Counted from the first letter of the stretch, positions 27,870 through 38,908 are shown. The stretch is 64,000 nucleotides of DNA from Bidens hawaiensis (GCA_021521415.1 JAIQDT010000670.1:62001-126000), one strand, 5' to 3'. Notes: generated by a model from the sequence alone, not told the origin. Translations and numbers: made by a program.

Positions 27870-28455
27870 CTTCTTTTCTTTTCTTTTCAGGTGGTATTAA
27901 TTAATTGGTAGCTAGCTAGCCCATAATTAGTTAAATACTACGATCGAGGCCATCAATCATTTATAATCTTAATTTGTAATTATATCTTAGTTGTTAGTTT
28001 CTAGTGATTACAATATATCAGAATGTTACCAAGTTTATATATATACACACACAGATCCATAAATGTCAAGTCTGATCGATATCCCCTTGATCTATTTCTT
28101 TCCGTTTTTTAAAATTCATAGATATACATTTAAATGACGAAATTAATGTATATGTGTTCATTAAAGGGCAATGTATATATTGACATTTGTTAACTTTTGG
28201 GAATATGGTTCATGTCATTGCTCAAAAGTAGGACCGGCAAAACGGGTTGGTTAAGCAGGTTAAGGTCACGGTCAGAATGGCCTGGGTCGGAGCGGTTCAT
28301 AACATGTTTTGGGTCGAGAGGGATTTGTTTTTTTTTCCAGCCATTCTTAGCTAAAAACATGATCTAAATAAATTTTTACTGTTAAAGGTGTGCAACTGTG
28401 TATTAAAGAAGCTTTTGGGTTGAATCTCTCTCATATATATATACATATATATAAA
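27870..28455. other. Intergenic A+T-rich DNA
   Basis: No gene, RNA or clear element end is visible. The stretch around 28,230-28,320 has the G-rich, GGGTCGG-type look of degraded transposon sequence, but I could not place it. Confidence 0.4.
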
Positions 28456-29132
28456 GGGGTGGGATTTAGAGAGAACTCCTTTTAAAGAGAGAATTAAAGA
28501 ACTAGTAAAGAATTATTTTTAACTATTTTTAAAAAAAAATTGTGATTTCTTTTTCTTTCCTCCTTCTAATAAGATGATATTGTTCCTAAAAAAAAACTTG
28601 TCGGTATAGTACTGTAGTGCATATGTGCACTAATGCCTATTCCATATATACAATAGTGTTTTATTGCATATAATACAACACAATTGCATTATCCAATACA
28701 CACTATTTAATATATGCAAATACAACACTAATAATTGTATGCAAAACACATTATCGCATATATGTAATACAACACTAATGCACATATGCACTATATCGAT
28801 TTTTTTTAATTTTTATATATAATATAACACTATTGCAAATATACAATACAGACAACTATATATATGTTATTCAACACTATTTAAAATATCAAAATGCACA
28901 CTACTGCACATATGCATTATAAAAAAAGGTGTATTGCATATATGCATTACTCGTTAATTTTTTTTTTTATTATTATTTTTTCATTTTTATATTTTTTGTG
29001 GGGAAGAATAACAACATATAAGAAGGATGAAAGAAAAAAAATTTTAAAAATATTTTTTTTAATTAAATTAAAAATATTTCATTATTAATTTTCTAGTTCT
29101 CTCCATAAAAAGGAGTTCTCTCGTGATCATTT

Positions 29133-29135
<3 letters not shown>
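28456..29135. mobile_element. Non-autonomous DNA transposon (MITE-like, ~680 bp)
   Basis: The ends are inverted repeats. The left end has GAGAGAACTCCTTTT followed by AAAGAGAGAATTAAAGAACTAG; the reverse complement of the right end has GAGAGAACTCCTTTTTATGG and AGAGAACTAG. Outside that core both ends continue with a GGG-rich stretch (GGGGTGGGATTTA on the left, GGGAAATGATCAC on the right after complementing). TA-rich runs flank both sides, hiding any target duplication. The interior is A+T-rich with repeated TGCACATATGCAC-like palindromes and no transposase frame. It is probably mobilised in trans; the superfamily is uncertain. Confidence 0.65.

Positions 29136-29164
<29 letters not shown>
29136..29164. 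repeat. (AT)n microsatellite
   Basis: Perfect AT dinucleotide run directly against the right end of the 28,456-29,135 element. Confidence 0.85.
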
Positions 29165-29168
<4 letters not shown>

Positions 29169-29840
29169 TCTCTTAATAAAATACTATTCATCTCTGTTGG
29201 TAGCCTTCATCCACATAGTACAAATCTTCAATGCATGGGCTTATATTTCCCATCTTACCCACACGCCGTCTCATCTTATTTACCCGTCGCTTCCGGCATC
29301 GATTTAATACCCTAGGTGGTGGCGGGTTTCTGAGGGTGATTGCTGCCTTGATCATCGTTGTCAGGTTCAATTGTAGAACCCTAGGTGGTGGTGATGTTGT
29401 GGTGTTGTCATTCAATTAGGTTAAGCCTCGTCTGGATGAGCGAGAGTGTGGGTACTGGGGGGTTGGGCCTCATACATTATACATATGAGCGTGGGTAATG
29501 TGAGGGGCGAGAGGTTGGGTCCCTTAGAAAACATTTCTTGGACTTATTTTTCGTTTGTTTAACCCCGACATTATGTTACGAGACGATCCGGCTTACTAGG
29601 TTTATTTGTGATTGTAATTGTTTTTGTTTTTGTTTTTGTTCTTGTATTTGTATTTGTTCCATTGTTAAGCATCACATAATTATATTGAAAAAAAAATTGA
29701 GAAAAAGACAAAAAGATGTCTGTTTATATTCAGTTATGTATTCTGTAGTTCGTTGAAGTTTGTTTAAAAAAAATTGTGAAGTCAGTATGTTGATAGTTTG
29801 TTTATTTAGATGTATATAATCAGTCAGTTAGTTGTACTTT
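29165..29840. other. Intergenic DNA, origin unclear
   Basis: Open frames of 60-75 codons occur on both strands but have no recognisable domain. A TTTTTG-rich run lies near 29,620-29,660. It may include the degraded interior of the retrotransposon whose 3' end follows. Confidence 0.35.
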
Positions 29841-30309
29841 AGTTTCGTTTATTTAGATGTTTTATAATAAGCCGGGTCGGATCGTTTGAGCTACTTAAAT
29901 ATTTCCCTTCCATACCCTTACACCTGGCCCCGTTACAACCCTTTTAATGATCTCTTGATTTGCATTTGTGCCAAAGCAGCTTGATGGATTAATATGTACT
30001 TATGAGTGATATTGAGAGCTGAGTGATACTGGCACATCTTTTGCTAGTCCATATATTAAACCGAGGGGAAAGATGTATGTGTGCCTTAACCGGAAACAAA
30101 GTACACCTGTCTGGGTGGCTCTATTGTTTTTATTATAGCACTTAACCGTATTTGTGAGATGTCAATCTAAAAATAGTGTCAGTCTGGAAAACTGGGTATG
30201 ACCTTAAACCTTACTAGTATTAATGTCGATAATCTACATACCTATGATGGAGGTCGATGTTTGCTTTAAAGTTTTGCTTGAGGGCAAGCAAAAGATAAGT
30301 GTGGGGATG

Positions 30310-31465
30310 TGATGGTTGGTTTATTTGTATATGTTTTAGTTCGTTTATTATTTAGTTTTAACTGTTTATTTTAGAACCATCGATACTTCATACGTGTGTT
30401 ATTGGATTTCAGGTCACAGGCGTTAAAGTACTCATTTTGGACCTGTTGTGACACGGAATGAAGACCTGGGATGTCCAGCACGCGAAAAGAGAAGTTTAAT
30501 GATTATTGCTGGTGAGGAGACCAATCGCGATACGCGATGGGCTCCTTTGAAGACCCATAGCGTATCGCTATGGGGGTAAAAATAACTTTGACTTTCTGGC
30601 CATCGCGATACGCGATGGACCATTGAAGACCCCATCGCGTATCGCGATGGGTGGTGCAGATGGGTTTTTTTTGTTTATAACTTCTTTTTCATCAACAAGA
30701 AACCCTAACTCGGTTTTGACGAACAAGAGGCGATTCCAGCAGTCCAAGAAGGCGATTTCTATCATCATAGCTCGTGTCAAGACCCTACATATGATCCATA
30801 TCAACTATATTGAATATTCGATTATGTCTAGGCTCGGCTAATCTCCTAGAATCGCACCCGGGATGTATAGTTTGTAACTCTTTACAGTTTTCTCTTGTGA
30901 TTAAGAATACTTATGTTTTGATTATTGATGATTGATATATGATTATTGATGTTTAGTATTTCTGTGTGTTCGGTCGGTTTAGGTTTACGTTGGTCTGAAC
31001 GATCTGTTACCAATTGCTAGATAATTAGTCATATAACTGTTTGGTTGGATTGAATACAATAAAACGTACAATTACCTTAACTGAGTCACACTGGCAAAGA
31101 CAGTTTGATAACTAGTGCCGTGTGTAAAGTAATTGTTGACGTCTAATGTTTTGTCTGGTTGATCAGTTTTCAGTTAATCGTTGATAATCAATTTGTTAGG
31201 TTACATGAGATACTGTTTGGTTGCTCACTTGAATTCCCGGGTGTGATTTGCTTTGTTAACTGTTTACAACTTGCTTGTTCGTTTGTTGCTTAGTTCTCTT
31301 AATTTAAACTATTGCTTGTGTGATCAGCACTAAATCTGTTACTTCATAACTTTAGAAATCTGTTACACGATTACATTGACCACATACTCCTGGTGGATAC
31401 GATACCTTATTTACCCTATCTACTTAGGTTATTAGGTTTTTACATGACTCAAACGACGGTCATCA
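30310..31465 (+). repeat. LTR, 1,156 bp
   Basis: Starts TGATGGTTGG and ends GGTCATCA. It is followed by GTCAT, which would be one half of a 5-bp target duplication, but the other half is not in view. It contains the palindrome cluster described separately. Confidence 0.5.
30522..30653. repeat. Cluster of ATCGCGATACGCGAT palindromes
   Basis: Four near-copies of an imperfect palindrome (ATCGCGATACGCGATGG and its complement form CCATCGCGTATCGCGATGG) lie within about 130 bp, arranged as two pairs each separated by a short spacer containing GAAGACCC. Each pair can form a strong hairpin. It lies inside the LTR, so a role in the retrotransposon RNA is possible but not shown. Confidence 0.75.
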
Positions 31466-31488
31466 GTCATTTAAAAATTAAATTGTTT

Positions 31489-31600
31489 AAAGAGAAAATT
31501 ATGATTTGCCACCCTGTGTAATATGGGCGGGAGACCCTTGCCGCCCAATTCTTGAATTACGCGTATTGAACCACTGAAGTTTCTTGGTAGGCTCAGTATG
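31489..31600. mobile_element. Half copy of the 25,860 MITE family
   Basis: AAGAGAAAATTATGATTTGC followed by CACCCTGTGTAATATGGGCGGGAG closely matches the left end of the element at 25,860. The expected mirrored right end is not evident, so it is a truncated or highly diverged copy. Confidence 0.45.
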
Positions 31601-31688
31601 ACCCCTACCGTCAGTTGATCGTTGGTTATAATGTGTATTTAGTGATTAAATGACCACTATACCCTTCATCTTCATCAACATTCAACAT

Positions 31689-33648
31689 CTACCAAGGGGA
31701 CCCAAACCTAGAAAATCTTCGGCTAAGTTCAAATCGAAGAGATAAGAGATTCCTTGACACCCTACAGCCTTCGGCATCAAAATCTACACCAAGCAGCTCT
31801 AATGCTCTACTGAAATCACCTCTCCCATACCCGTATATGGCTTCGGCAAGCTAACCCATATAATAACAGAATCATTACATGTGTCCTTGATTACACCTCA
31901 ATAAGTGACAAGTTTTTAGAAAACAAACCGTGAGTCCTTTCTGCATTAACTTTGCCTTCTTCGGATTCATTTTAGAAACCCTGAACAAAACAACTTTCAG
32001 AGTGAGTGAGACAAACAAACATGATATCATTTAAGAAAACAGGAGTTTCTAACTTGAATTTTAAGCCATTGAGTAAGTCTTGAGCCTCGGACGACTTCCC
32101 AGTACAAGCTAAGGCCCATAAGATCAACAAATCAAGGTGCCACTCAAGATGCCAAAAGGCCTGACAAATTAAGATTAAGTAAGAAAAACATCCATAATTA
32201 AAAAAAAAAAGAAATAGTGAACTAACTCGATCTGCTAGATAGCCTGCTAGCATCTTCAAATGCTCCTCAAAGAAATGGATTTTGCCTCTAACATGAACCC
32301 GCAATAACAACCCAACTGCATTCAAGTATACCTAAATTCACACACAAAAAACACAACTTACAATTGGAAATAGAAAAAGGTTAAGTAGGAAAAAAGAAAA
32401 GGGTAAAAAACGAACCTCTGCGGGAGTTGCATCGCTTCTGTCTAACTCTTTCCAGATACGATTTTCATAAATGTCACGGACTCTTTCAAAGGGAGCGTTG
32501 CCTTCTAGGTAGCACAGAGCAATGTGCCACCAATTGTGAGTGTTCCTAATCATTTACATGCATCAAGCCAGCCTTAATAATTAATATATAGTACGATGAT
32601 AAAATTGGATGGTTACATGAAGGATGATAACGGAGTCCAAGAGTTTGAGCATTCTTCCATAAATTCGACTGCTTCCTTAAAGCGACACAGGTATTGGAAA
32701 ACATGGCACAGCTGGAAAACATATATGTAATGAAATCAAAAGGCAGGAGATGTAAATATATATATGTGTGTTTAAAAGGAAGCTAGGAGGTAGGTAGCTG
32801 ACGGCATGTTGCGACCATGGATCTTGGTTGTTGATTTGAAAACCGGTGCGGGCAGCTTTCTCAGCATCTGGCATTCGTCCAAGCTCTAAGAGGGGAAAGG
32901 CAAGCATGCCATATACAAAATGTTGGTCATGATTGGAAGCAAGTACCTAAATATAGAAAGGATATTGAATTTTGATTTTTGATTAGTAATTTATTAGGTA
33001 GGTAGTAATTAATATATTACTTGTTGAACGAGTTGCAGAGAGAGATCGGGTCGACCCATGTAAAAGCAAAGAACTTGAGCCCTCTTCAAAGAAACTAAAT
33101 CCTTTGGAAAATCATTCAACAGCTGCATCAATATATATATTAGAATTAAAAAAATAGAATGAATGAGATTGCAATTGCAGTGAAAAAGAAAGAAGGAAGG
33201 AAGGAACCTTGGCATGCAAGTGAAAAGCAAGATCATCATCCCTATCCTCCTTATTTGGTGAATGAATCATAGAGTGGACTGAATCAAAAACTGCTTTTTC
33301 ATAAGGAGTGGCCATGTCCTAGAGTATAGAGTAATTACAAGTCATAATGATTACTAATTATTAATAATAATAATAATTGTGAAAGAAAGAAAGAGGTGTT
33401 TGTTAGTTAATAACTAGATTGGCATTGGCAGCATTTAGAAGTGATTCAAGTGTGTGTTGAGAAGAAGAAGCAGCCGCCAAGATGTTAGCCAGTACACAGT
33501 TGGGGTCGTGTTCAAGTGCTTGGAGGATGGCATCCCCACGTCTCCGGCCATAAGTAAGCACCTGGTGATAATAGTCGTTGATGGAATTGATGCAGGAGGA
33601 GGAGGCGGTGTTAATCTCATAACCCCATCTATCCTTCTTCATTTCCAT
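31689..33648 (-). CDS. TTC38: Tetratricopeptide repeat protein 38-like, 3'-truncated
   Basis: Ten exons, read on the minus strand, join in phase: 33,648-33,415, 33,318-33,208, 33,122-33,021, 32,946-32,803, 32,711-32,617, 32,545-32,416, 32,331-32,227, 32,160-32,054, 31,980-31,929 and 31,850 to a stop at 31,689 (413 codons). Family landmarks are DRWGYEINTASSSCINSIN at the start, PYEKAVFDSV, DLVSLKRAQVLCFYMG, YGMLAFPLLELGRM, THNWWHIALCYLEGNAP, LEWHLDLLILWALA and EAIYGYGRGDFSRALELL. The protein is thought to be a cytosolic TPR scaffold; its biochemical role is not established. The reading runs off the family pattern after DFDAEGCR, ending about 20 codons later in unrelated sequence. The final exon expected for the family is absent, and an LTR retrotransposon lies 220 bp beyond. 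Several donors (GTTATT, GTCAGC) are weak but keep phase. Confidence 0.82.
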
Positions 33649-33659
33649 TCATCCGAATC

Positions 33660-34650
33660 GATGATACTGAGACCAAACAGATCAATCAAAGCCTTTCCAA
33701 GAATTTATTTGTTTGCTCTTATTTATTATTATTATTATCTGTCGCTTTTCATACCCTTGTTTGCTCTCTCTCTCTACCCAATTTCATTTCATATATATTA
33801 ACGAGACAGATGGTGCATTCGATGTTTATTAACATACTCACAATACCAACACTTCATTTTTTTTTCCTAATTCTCTACTTATTTTAACTTTCGACAACTA
33901 GTAGTTTACCGGTCCGATGGACAGGAACATCAACTCTGGATTGTTACCTACATGATGCAGTGCCACAAGCCAAACATCTTAAATCCTTATAATACTTAAC
34001 AATTTCACACCGGATCCATGCAATTGTTGTAAGGTGGCCGTTGATATTTTTCTTTTCTTGCTATGTAATACGTATTCGAAGCATAAAAAATGGGATTCCT
34101 ACTTTTTTTTCCATTTTCCTACATGTTTAATAACATATATTCAACAATCATATATAATACATCAAAATTTTAAAAATATACTAAAAGAAAAATAGAATGA
34201 CAAAAGGCGTTGACATGGGATGAGAGGACATCAGTCTCTAATAGATGCATACCAAATAAAAATGTATCTAGGCTTCTGTTGGCCATGTATTTGTGAAGCA
34301 ATATGATTTCTTGTTTTTGAGCCAAAAATCTTGCATAGAAGTTTTAGACGACCGCTTCACTGCTAAGTTATTTCTCACTCATCTTCCATTACGCCCTAAA
34401 AATTTGACCAACATGCTCCTGTTGCAAAATGATCCTTTTGCAACCTCTAGACCGTTACCTGTTGTCTTTAAAACTTGTTATTTCCTTTCAATTTTTATAC
34501 TTATAGATTAACGGTTGAAACATCAACACCCCATGCCATCATTCATGTCATCAAAACTGTAATATTTAACTCGCTTTGGTAGGAGTAAATGTTCACAAAC
34601 ACAAAATTAAATGAAAACTAACTACTAAACTACCGGTTAACAACAACAAT
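33660..34650. other. Upstream region of the TTC38-like gene
   Basis: Contains CT-rich and TTATTATT stretches near 33,700-33,780 that would be the TTC38 promoter and leader. Beyond that it is A+T-rich. A 72-codon frame at 34,293-34,511 has no recognisable domain. I see no further gene. Confidence 0.4.
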
Positions 34651-34652
34651 AC

Positions 34653-34795
34653 CTTTTGGGAATATCACCTGCTTATTGCACCAAAGCTTTCCAAAAGCTA
34701 CAGATCCAATGTTCAAGACTTCAACATTATGATTTATATCTATTTGCTCTTCTTTAGGATCATGAGAGACATTGCAGCCTTCTTCTTTGTTTTTT
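34653..34795 (-). pseudogene. Exon remnant of a JMJ14/18-type histone demethylase (FYRN part)
   Basis: Read on the minus strand, one exon-like stretch gives VEVLNIGSVAFGKLWCNKQ followed by IFPKG and a donor (AAAAG|GTATTG). This matches the FYRN domain of plant KDM5-subgroup JmjC demethylases, which remove H3K4 methylation. The next exon of that family is not found below it, and no JmjN, JmjC or zinc-finger exon is near, so this is a fragment. It lies 180 bp from helicase exons on the same strand. Identification is by recall of the motif and needs a search. Confidence 0.6.
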
Positions 34796-34971
34796 AAATG
34801 CATTAAACCTCTTAAAGCATTGTATTAAAAAAGACTTAAGTATTCTCAAATGTTATAACTTTGGTAATCATAGTTGACGAAACAACTACTTAGATTGAAA
34901 GATAAACAAATGTTTCAGGTCAACCCATCCCACTTTGACCCGTACAAACAATTACTCTTTCCCAAACTTAC

Positions 34972-35903
34972 CAATGGAATTGCCCAAACCTAGATTGTAC
35001 TCAGCGGAATCCAGGGTCTTACAAGAAGAGTTGAATGGATGACCAACAGGTACAATGTCAACCCACAACTGATTATCTGAAATCACATAAGGGTTCTCCT
35101 AGCGTAAGGGAAATGTGCATTGTGAGAATAAACAAAGTGAGTTGTTTGGAAACATAATATGTACGTGGGATAGAAACATATGGATAGGGGTGACCAACTT
35201 AACCGTCATAACCGTTTAACCGAACCATAACCGAACCGATTTTAACCGAAAACCGACATAACCGGTAGGTCGGTTTAGTGAATTTTCAAAAACCGCCAAA
35301 TATGGGTCGGTTTTAGTTAAAGATAATTCCAAACCCGCCATAACTGAACCGACCAATTTATTTAACCAACGATATGTTTGAGGCTAACTTCCACCGAACA
35401 TATGGTCGGAATATGCCATTTTGATTGTTTTGGTTCAACATTTGTTATTAAATTAACTTGGAATTTCATTGTTGGATTATATGTTGCCGTTTTTTATAAA
35501 TATTTGGTATTAGTATTATGGATTATATATTTTGTTGGACTATGTAATGTCATTTTTTTGTAATATTTGGTACCAAACTTTTAGGCGTAGATACATTGTT
35601 TTGGTTACGGTTAACCGACCGAAACCGACTCGTTATAACCTTCAAAACCGATTAACCGAAACCGCCATAATGGATCGGTTATGGTTATGGATATCCATTA
35701 ACCGACATATCGGTTATGGTTATGGGTTTGGCTCAAAACCGCCCCAAACCGACCCATGCACACCCCTACATATGGATATTGAGTTACAGCTTCAATTCCT
35801 CAGCAAATGAGTCCATAGGGGATAACGTGCCAGATGTCAATATTATAGATCCAACAATCTTTTTGGCAAATTCTTCCATAGCAACTCCAGAGTTAAAACA
35901 CCA
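34972..35903 (-). pseudogene. Two-exon remnant of an RTEL1-like DNA helicase
   Basis: On the minus strand, 35,903-35,788 reads WCFNSGVAMEEFAKKIVGS then IILTSGTLSPMDSFAEELKL, and 35,076-34,972 reads DNQLWVDIVPVGHPFNSS then LDSAEYNLGLGNSI. Both are consecutive segments of the superfamily-2 XPD-like helicase RTEL1, which unwinds DNA at telomeres and during recombination; the first contains the conserved SGTLSPMDSF motif. Good acceptor and donor sites bound them (GTAACT, TTTCAG, GTAAGT). The intervening intron was hit by a hAT-type element. Neither the ATPase exons nor the rest of the C-terminal half are visible, so the gene is a fragment. Confidence 0.7.
35185..35768. mobile_element. hAT-type non-autonomous transposon with 8-bp target duplication
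   Basis: The element begins TAGGGGTG and ends CACCCCTA, and is flanked on both sides by CATATGGA (35,177-35,184 and 35,769-35,776), a perfect 8-bp target-site duplication as hAT transposases make. The 584-bp interior is packed with AACCGA/TCGGTT motifs on both strands, the kind of subterminal repeat that hAT transposases bind. It carries no transposase frame. It sits in the intron of the RTEL1-like remnant. Confidence 0.88.
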
Positions 35904-37060
35904 CTACCTAAAGATTCTAGATTTCTTGGCTGTATCACCAAAAATAACACAAGCTAGGAAAATTATTTCTTTAAAAACCAAAAATTCTATAAAAATGATG
36001 TGGTAACCAACCATACTTTGTATATCTTCTTTGACTGAAACTATGATATAAAGAAACCAAACATAAATGCATATATTTTTACCTTTATAAAGTACCAACG
36101 GTATTATAGTCATAATACAGCAAGGGTTTCTTCACACTTTCACCAACTGCTATTAATCCAGAAAAATGAATGACTGAATGACAGCATCAAAGCTACGTAC
36201 CCATGCACCAGATTATATAATTTGAATCACAAGTTAATTGGATAAGTTTGTGATGTAAGAATAGTTAATATAATATACTTTGTGGATGCAAAAAGCTCCT
36301 CTAATGCAGGCTTGTTCCGGATATCCATCTACAATGAAGTTAAAATATAAACAATTTCAGTTAATACTCATCCAACATGGCAATATTATCAATATTCAGG
36401 TCATTTTCTTTGAATTATGCAAAGCCTATAATATGGTTATTTAAAATAGTACTTTAAAATTTATCGTTCCAAAAGTTTGATATGTATTCTGCCACATTAA
36501 GATTTCAATGGAAGTTTATATTTGTCATAATGTAAAGCTTGTAACATAAACATAAGACAATTTAAGAAGTCACACAAAGACAATGATTCAAATGTTATAT
36601 GATAGGTATAGTAGTGGGTGGTTACATGCATAGTTGGTTATTTATTTTGTGTAGTGGGTCAAATGTTTCCTATATTGTCTCATGTGAATAGGTGTAGTAG
36701 TGGGTAGTTATATGCATTTTTGGGGTTATTCGTTTATACCAAAACTATTATTATGTAACAGCCACCCATAACCTATACATGTGCACACGTTGATGTTATT
36801 TTGAGTTTTTGGGGAAGTGTTTAACATAAACAATTATCAAGGAATGAAAAACATTGAACAACAATTTTATTTTACTTACAATTAAATTAGTTAACAATCA
36901 CTTTTGTAATTCAAAAAAAAACATATGCTACCTGTTGCAATCCACCCCGTCAATCATAAGCCCACATCCACGTCTATAATAAAAGACATAAGTCAACCTG
37001 TTTGAATTCTAAAAAGATAAATTTACATCATCTAAATCGGCTTGTTGACTGGCTTATACA
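35904..37060. other. A+T-rich DNA with possible isolated exon remnants
   Basis: Minus-strand stretches bounded by plausible splice signals code for short peptides, near 36,285-36,335 (IRNKPALEELFAST) and near 36,930-36,980 (RGCGLMIDGVDCN), but I could not assign them to a family. The rest shows no gene. A GTAGTGGGTGGTTA motif recurs at 36,611, 36,698 (as GTAGTGGGTAGTTA) and 39,211. Confidence 0.35.
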
Positions 37061-37069
37061 ACATGTGTA

Positions 37070-38294
37070 AATAATGGGGGTACCGGTCATGTATAAAAAT
37101 TGGCCGTTAAAACTGGTTAAACTTAACTAATGACAATGGACCATAAATGGAAGTTTGATTATCACTAAGTTATAAAATGATTATAATATATTTTTAACTA
37201 TTATAACAATAGTTTCCAAATGTAATATGAGAATATAACACCAAACAAACAATCAACATTCATGAATAACAACAAAATTCATTCATGAACATTAATGAAT
37301 GATTGTTTGTGGTATCTTAAATAAACAAATAAAAATTAAACAATATAATTATATTGTTTATGAGTTTGAAAATGCAACAGTGACATAATTCAACATTAAA
37401 TGTAACGGTTATAAAGCTGAAGAGTCAACAAAAAAGCAAAACATGATGATAATGGAAAACAGTGATATAAAAACATAAGTTTAGCTACATACTGATAGTA
37501 CTTAAAAAACACAATATTAAAGCATTAAGCGATACGATCCTCGGACAAGATAAACTCGATTTACGACACGACCATTGTTAGTCCTCCTTTTAATAGGCAC
37601 CCAATCCTCTTCTGACTCATCTTCGGAACTTGCAATCTCTATCACATCCTCCCATTTCAACTTATCGAGTGCGCGAGACCGTTTCTTGAGTCACTCAGCA
37701 TTGCGATTCTAAGACATAAAAATAGTAATTCCACACAGTATTGGGGTACTGGCCATGTAATAGTATGGGCCGATATACTGGTTACATGATGGGCCAATCA
37801 TGTGAGAAAATAGTGGCTTTACGGTTGATAAAACATTTTTGTGGCAAAAAGTTGTATGTTAGTCTATTAACAAATGGGTCAATTGGGGTTAACATTTATC
37901 AATCTACATAAAAATAAATAAATAAATAACACACACCAAAAAGTGCAACAATACAACTCATATATTAACAATAAAATTAAAATGCAAGAGTCACATAATT
38001 CACCATGTTAATGAAAATGTTACATAGTTTAAACGACACTAAAAAAACAAAGCATGCGAAACAATTGACACGAGAACATAAGTGCAGATACATCATGATA
38101 CTACTAAAAAAACAGTAAGCGACGCCATCTTCAGTCAAGATCAACTCGATTGTCAACCCTACCATACTTGGTCCTTTTAGTAGGCACACGACCCTCTTCA
38201 GACTCATCTTCAGAGCTAACAATCTCTATAACATCCTCCCATTTCCATTATCAAGTGCCTTGTAGCGTTTGTTGATTCTGTTAGCCTTGACAAC
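37070..38294. repeat. Diverged ~590-bp tandem duplication
   Basis: The segments at about 37,070-37,700 and 37,740-38,290 align along their length. Shared landmarks are GGGGTAC(C/T)GG(T/C)CATGTA, CATAATTCA, TAAGCGA, ACTCATCTTC and CATCCTCCCATTT, offset by about 590 bp at the right-hand end. Divergence is substantial, so the duplication is old. It duplicated the last exon of the unrecognised minus-strand gene described next. Confidence 0.65.
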
Positions 38295-38908
38295 CTAAGA
38301 CAAAATATATTAATCAACTATTAAATAATTTCAGCAAACACAACTATCAAATAGGTACCTCCTTGTTAAACTCGATGTCAACGTCCTTTTTGCAAACACA
38401 GCAATACAAAGGGATGTTATCCAAGGAGTCCAACTCGTTGGAAAAAGAATATGTTTCCTGTAATTTGTATAATAGAAAATATGTTAGCAGTTGATTTTGG
38501 TAGCCTAACTAACAAATAAGCTACTTATATTATAACCTTTTGAAGAAGGGACGGTTCAATTTCAACCTTGACAGCTTGCTACAGCTAAAACCACAAAACA
38601 AAACAGTTAGAAAATCCTTGTAAAACCTACATTAACAATTACATTTTACATCCTAACAATTAACGAAACCAAAAAAACATCAACGTACATGTGGGTACTG
38701 TTTGGGAGCTTCAACAGAAATTTCCTGTATTCAAACACATTGCTAGGTTAGCAAACTTCATATGTCACAAATTTATATTATTGTAATAGCAAAATAACAA
38801 AAACAAACCGATATAAGTTAAACATGCCTACCTTCACGGGAATGTCATCAACAATATTATCGGTTTCAAGAATAGACGAAAAGGGATAAATGGTTAGACG
38901 ATTAGATC
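37504..38908 (-). pseudogene. Unrecognised multi-exon gene, degraded, last exon duplicated
   Basis: On the minus strand four consecutive exons join in one phase with good splice sites: 38,908-38,832, 38,724-38,689, 38,578-38,537 and 38,457-38,359. They contain SSILETDNIVDDIPVK, EISVEAPKQYPH, VEIEPSLLQK and CCVCKKDVDIEFNKE. A fifth exon starts at 38,294 (VVKANRINKRYKALD) and should continue into WEDVIEIVSSEDESEE, but a 1-bp loss after the ALD codons shifts the frame. A second copy of that exon at 37,504-37,705 keeps the frame (KWEDVIEIASSEDESEE) but has a TGA near its start. No first exon joins in phase. The protein would be acidic at its C-terminus with a CXXC-like pair; I do not recognise it. 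Confidence 0.5.

Larger units (their letters stand above)
29841..31465 (+). mobile_element. 3' end of an LTR retrotransposon (Tekay-like Ty3/Gypsy?)
   Basis: A polypurine-type segment, AAGATAAGTGTGGGGA (30,293-30,308), is followed at 30,310 by TGATG, and a matching CATCA ends at 31,465. The 1,156-bp interval therefore has the TG...CA ends and short inverted termini of an LTR. The phrase GGGCAAGCAAAAGATAAGTG just upstream resembles the 3' untranslated end of Tekay/Del-type elements; that assignment is from memory and moderate. No 5' LTR, primer site or pol frame is present nearby, so only the 3' part remains. The left limit is a guess. It is inserted just downstream of, or within, the truncated TTC38-like gene. 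Confidence 0.5.

Noticed and set aside
29188..29419. Overlapping 62- and 75-codon frames on opposite strands
   Set aside because: Low-complexity composition, no domain and no gene context.
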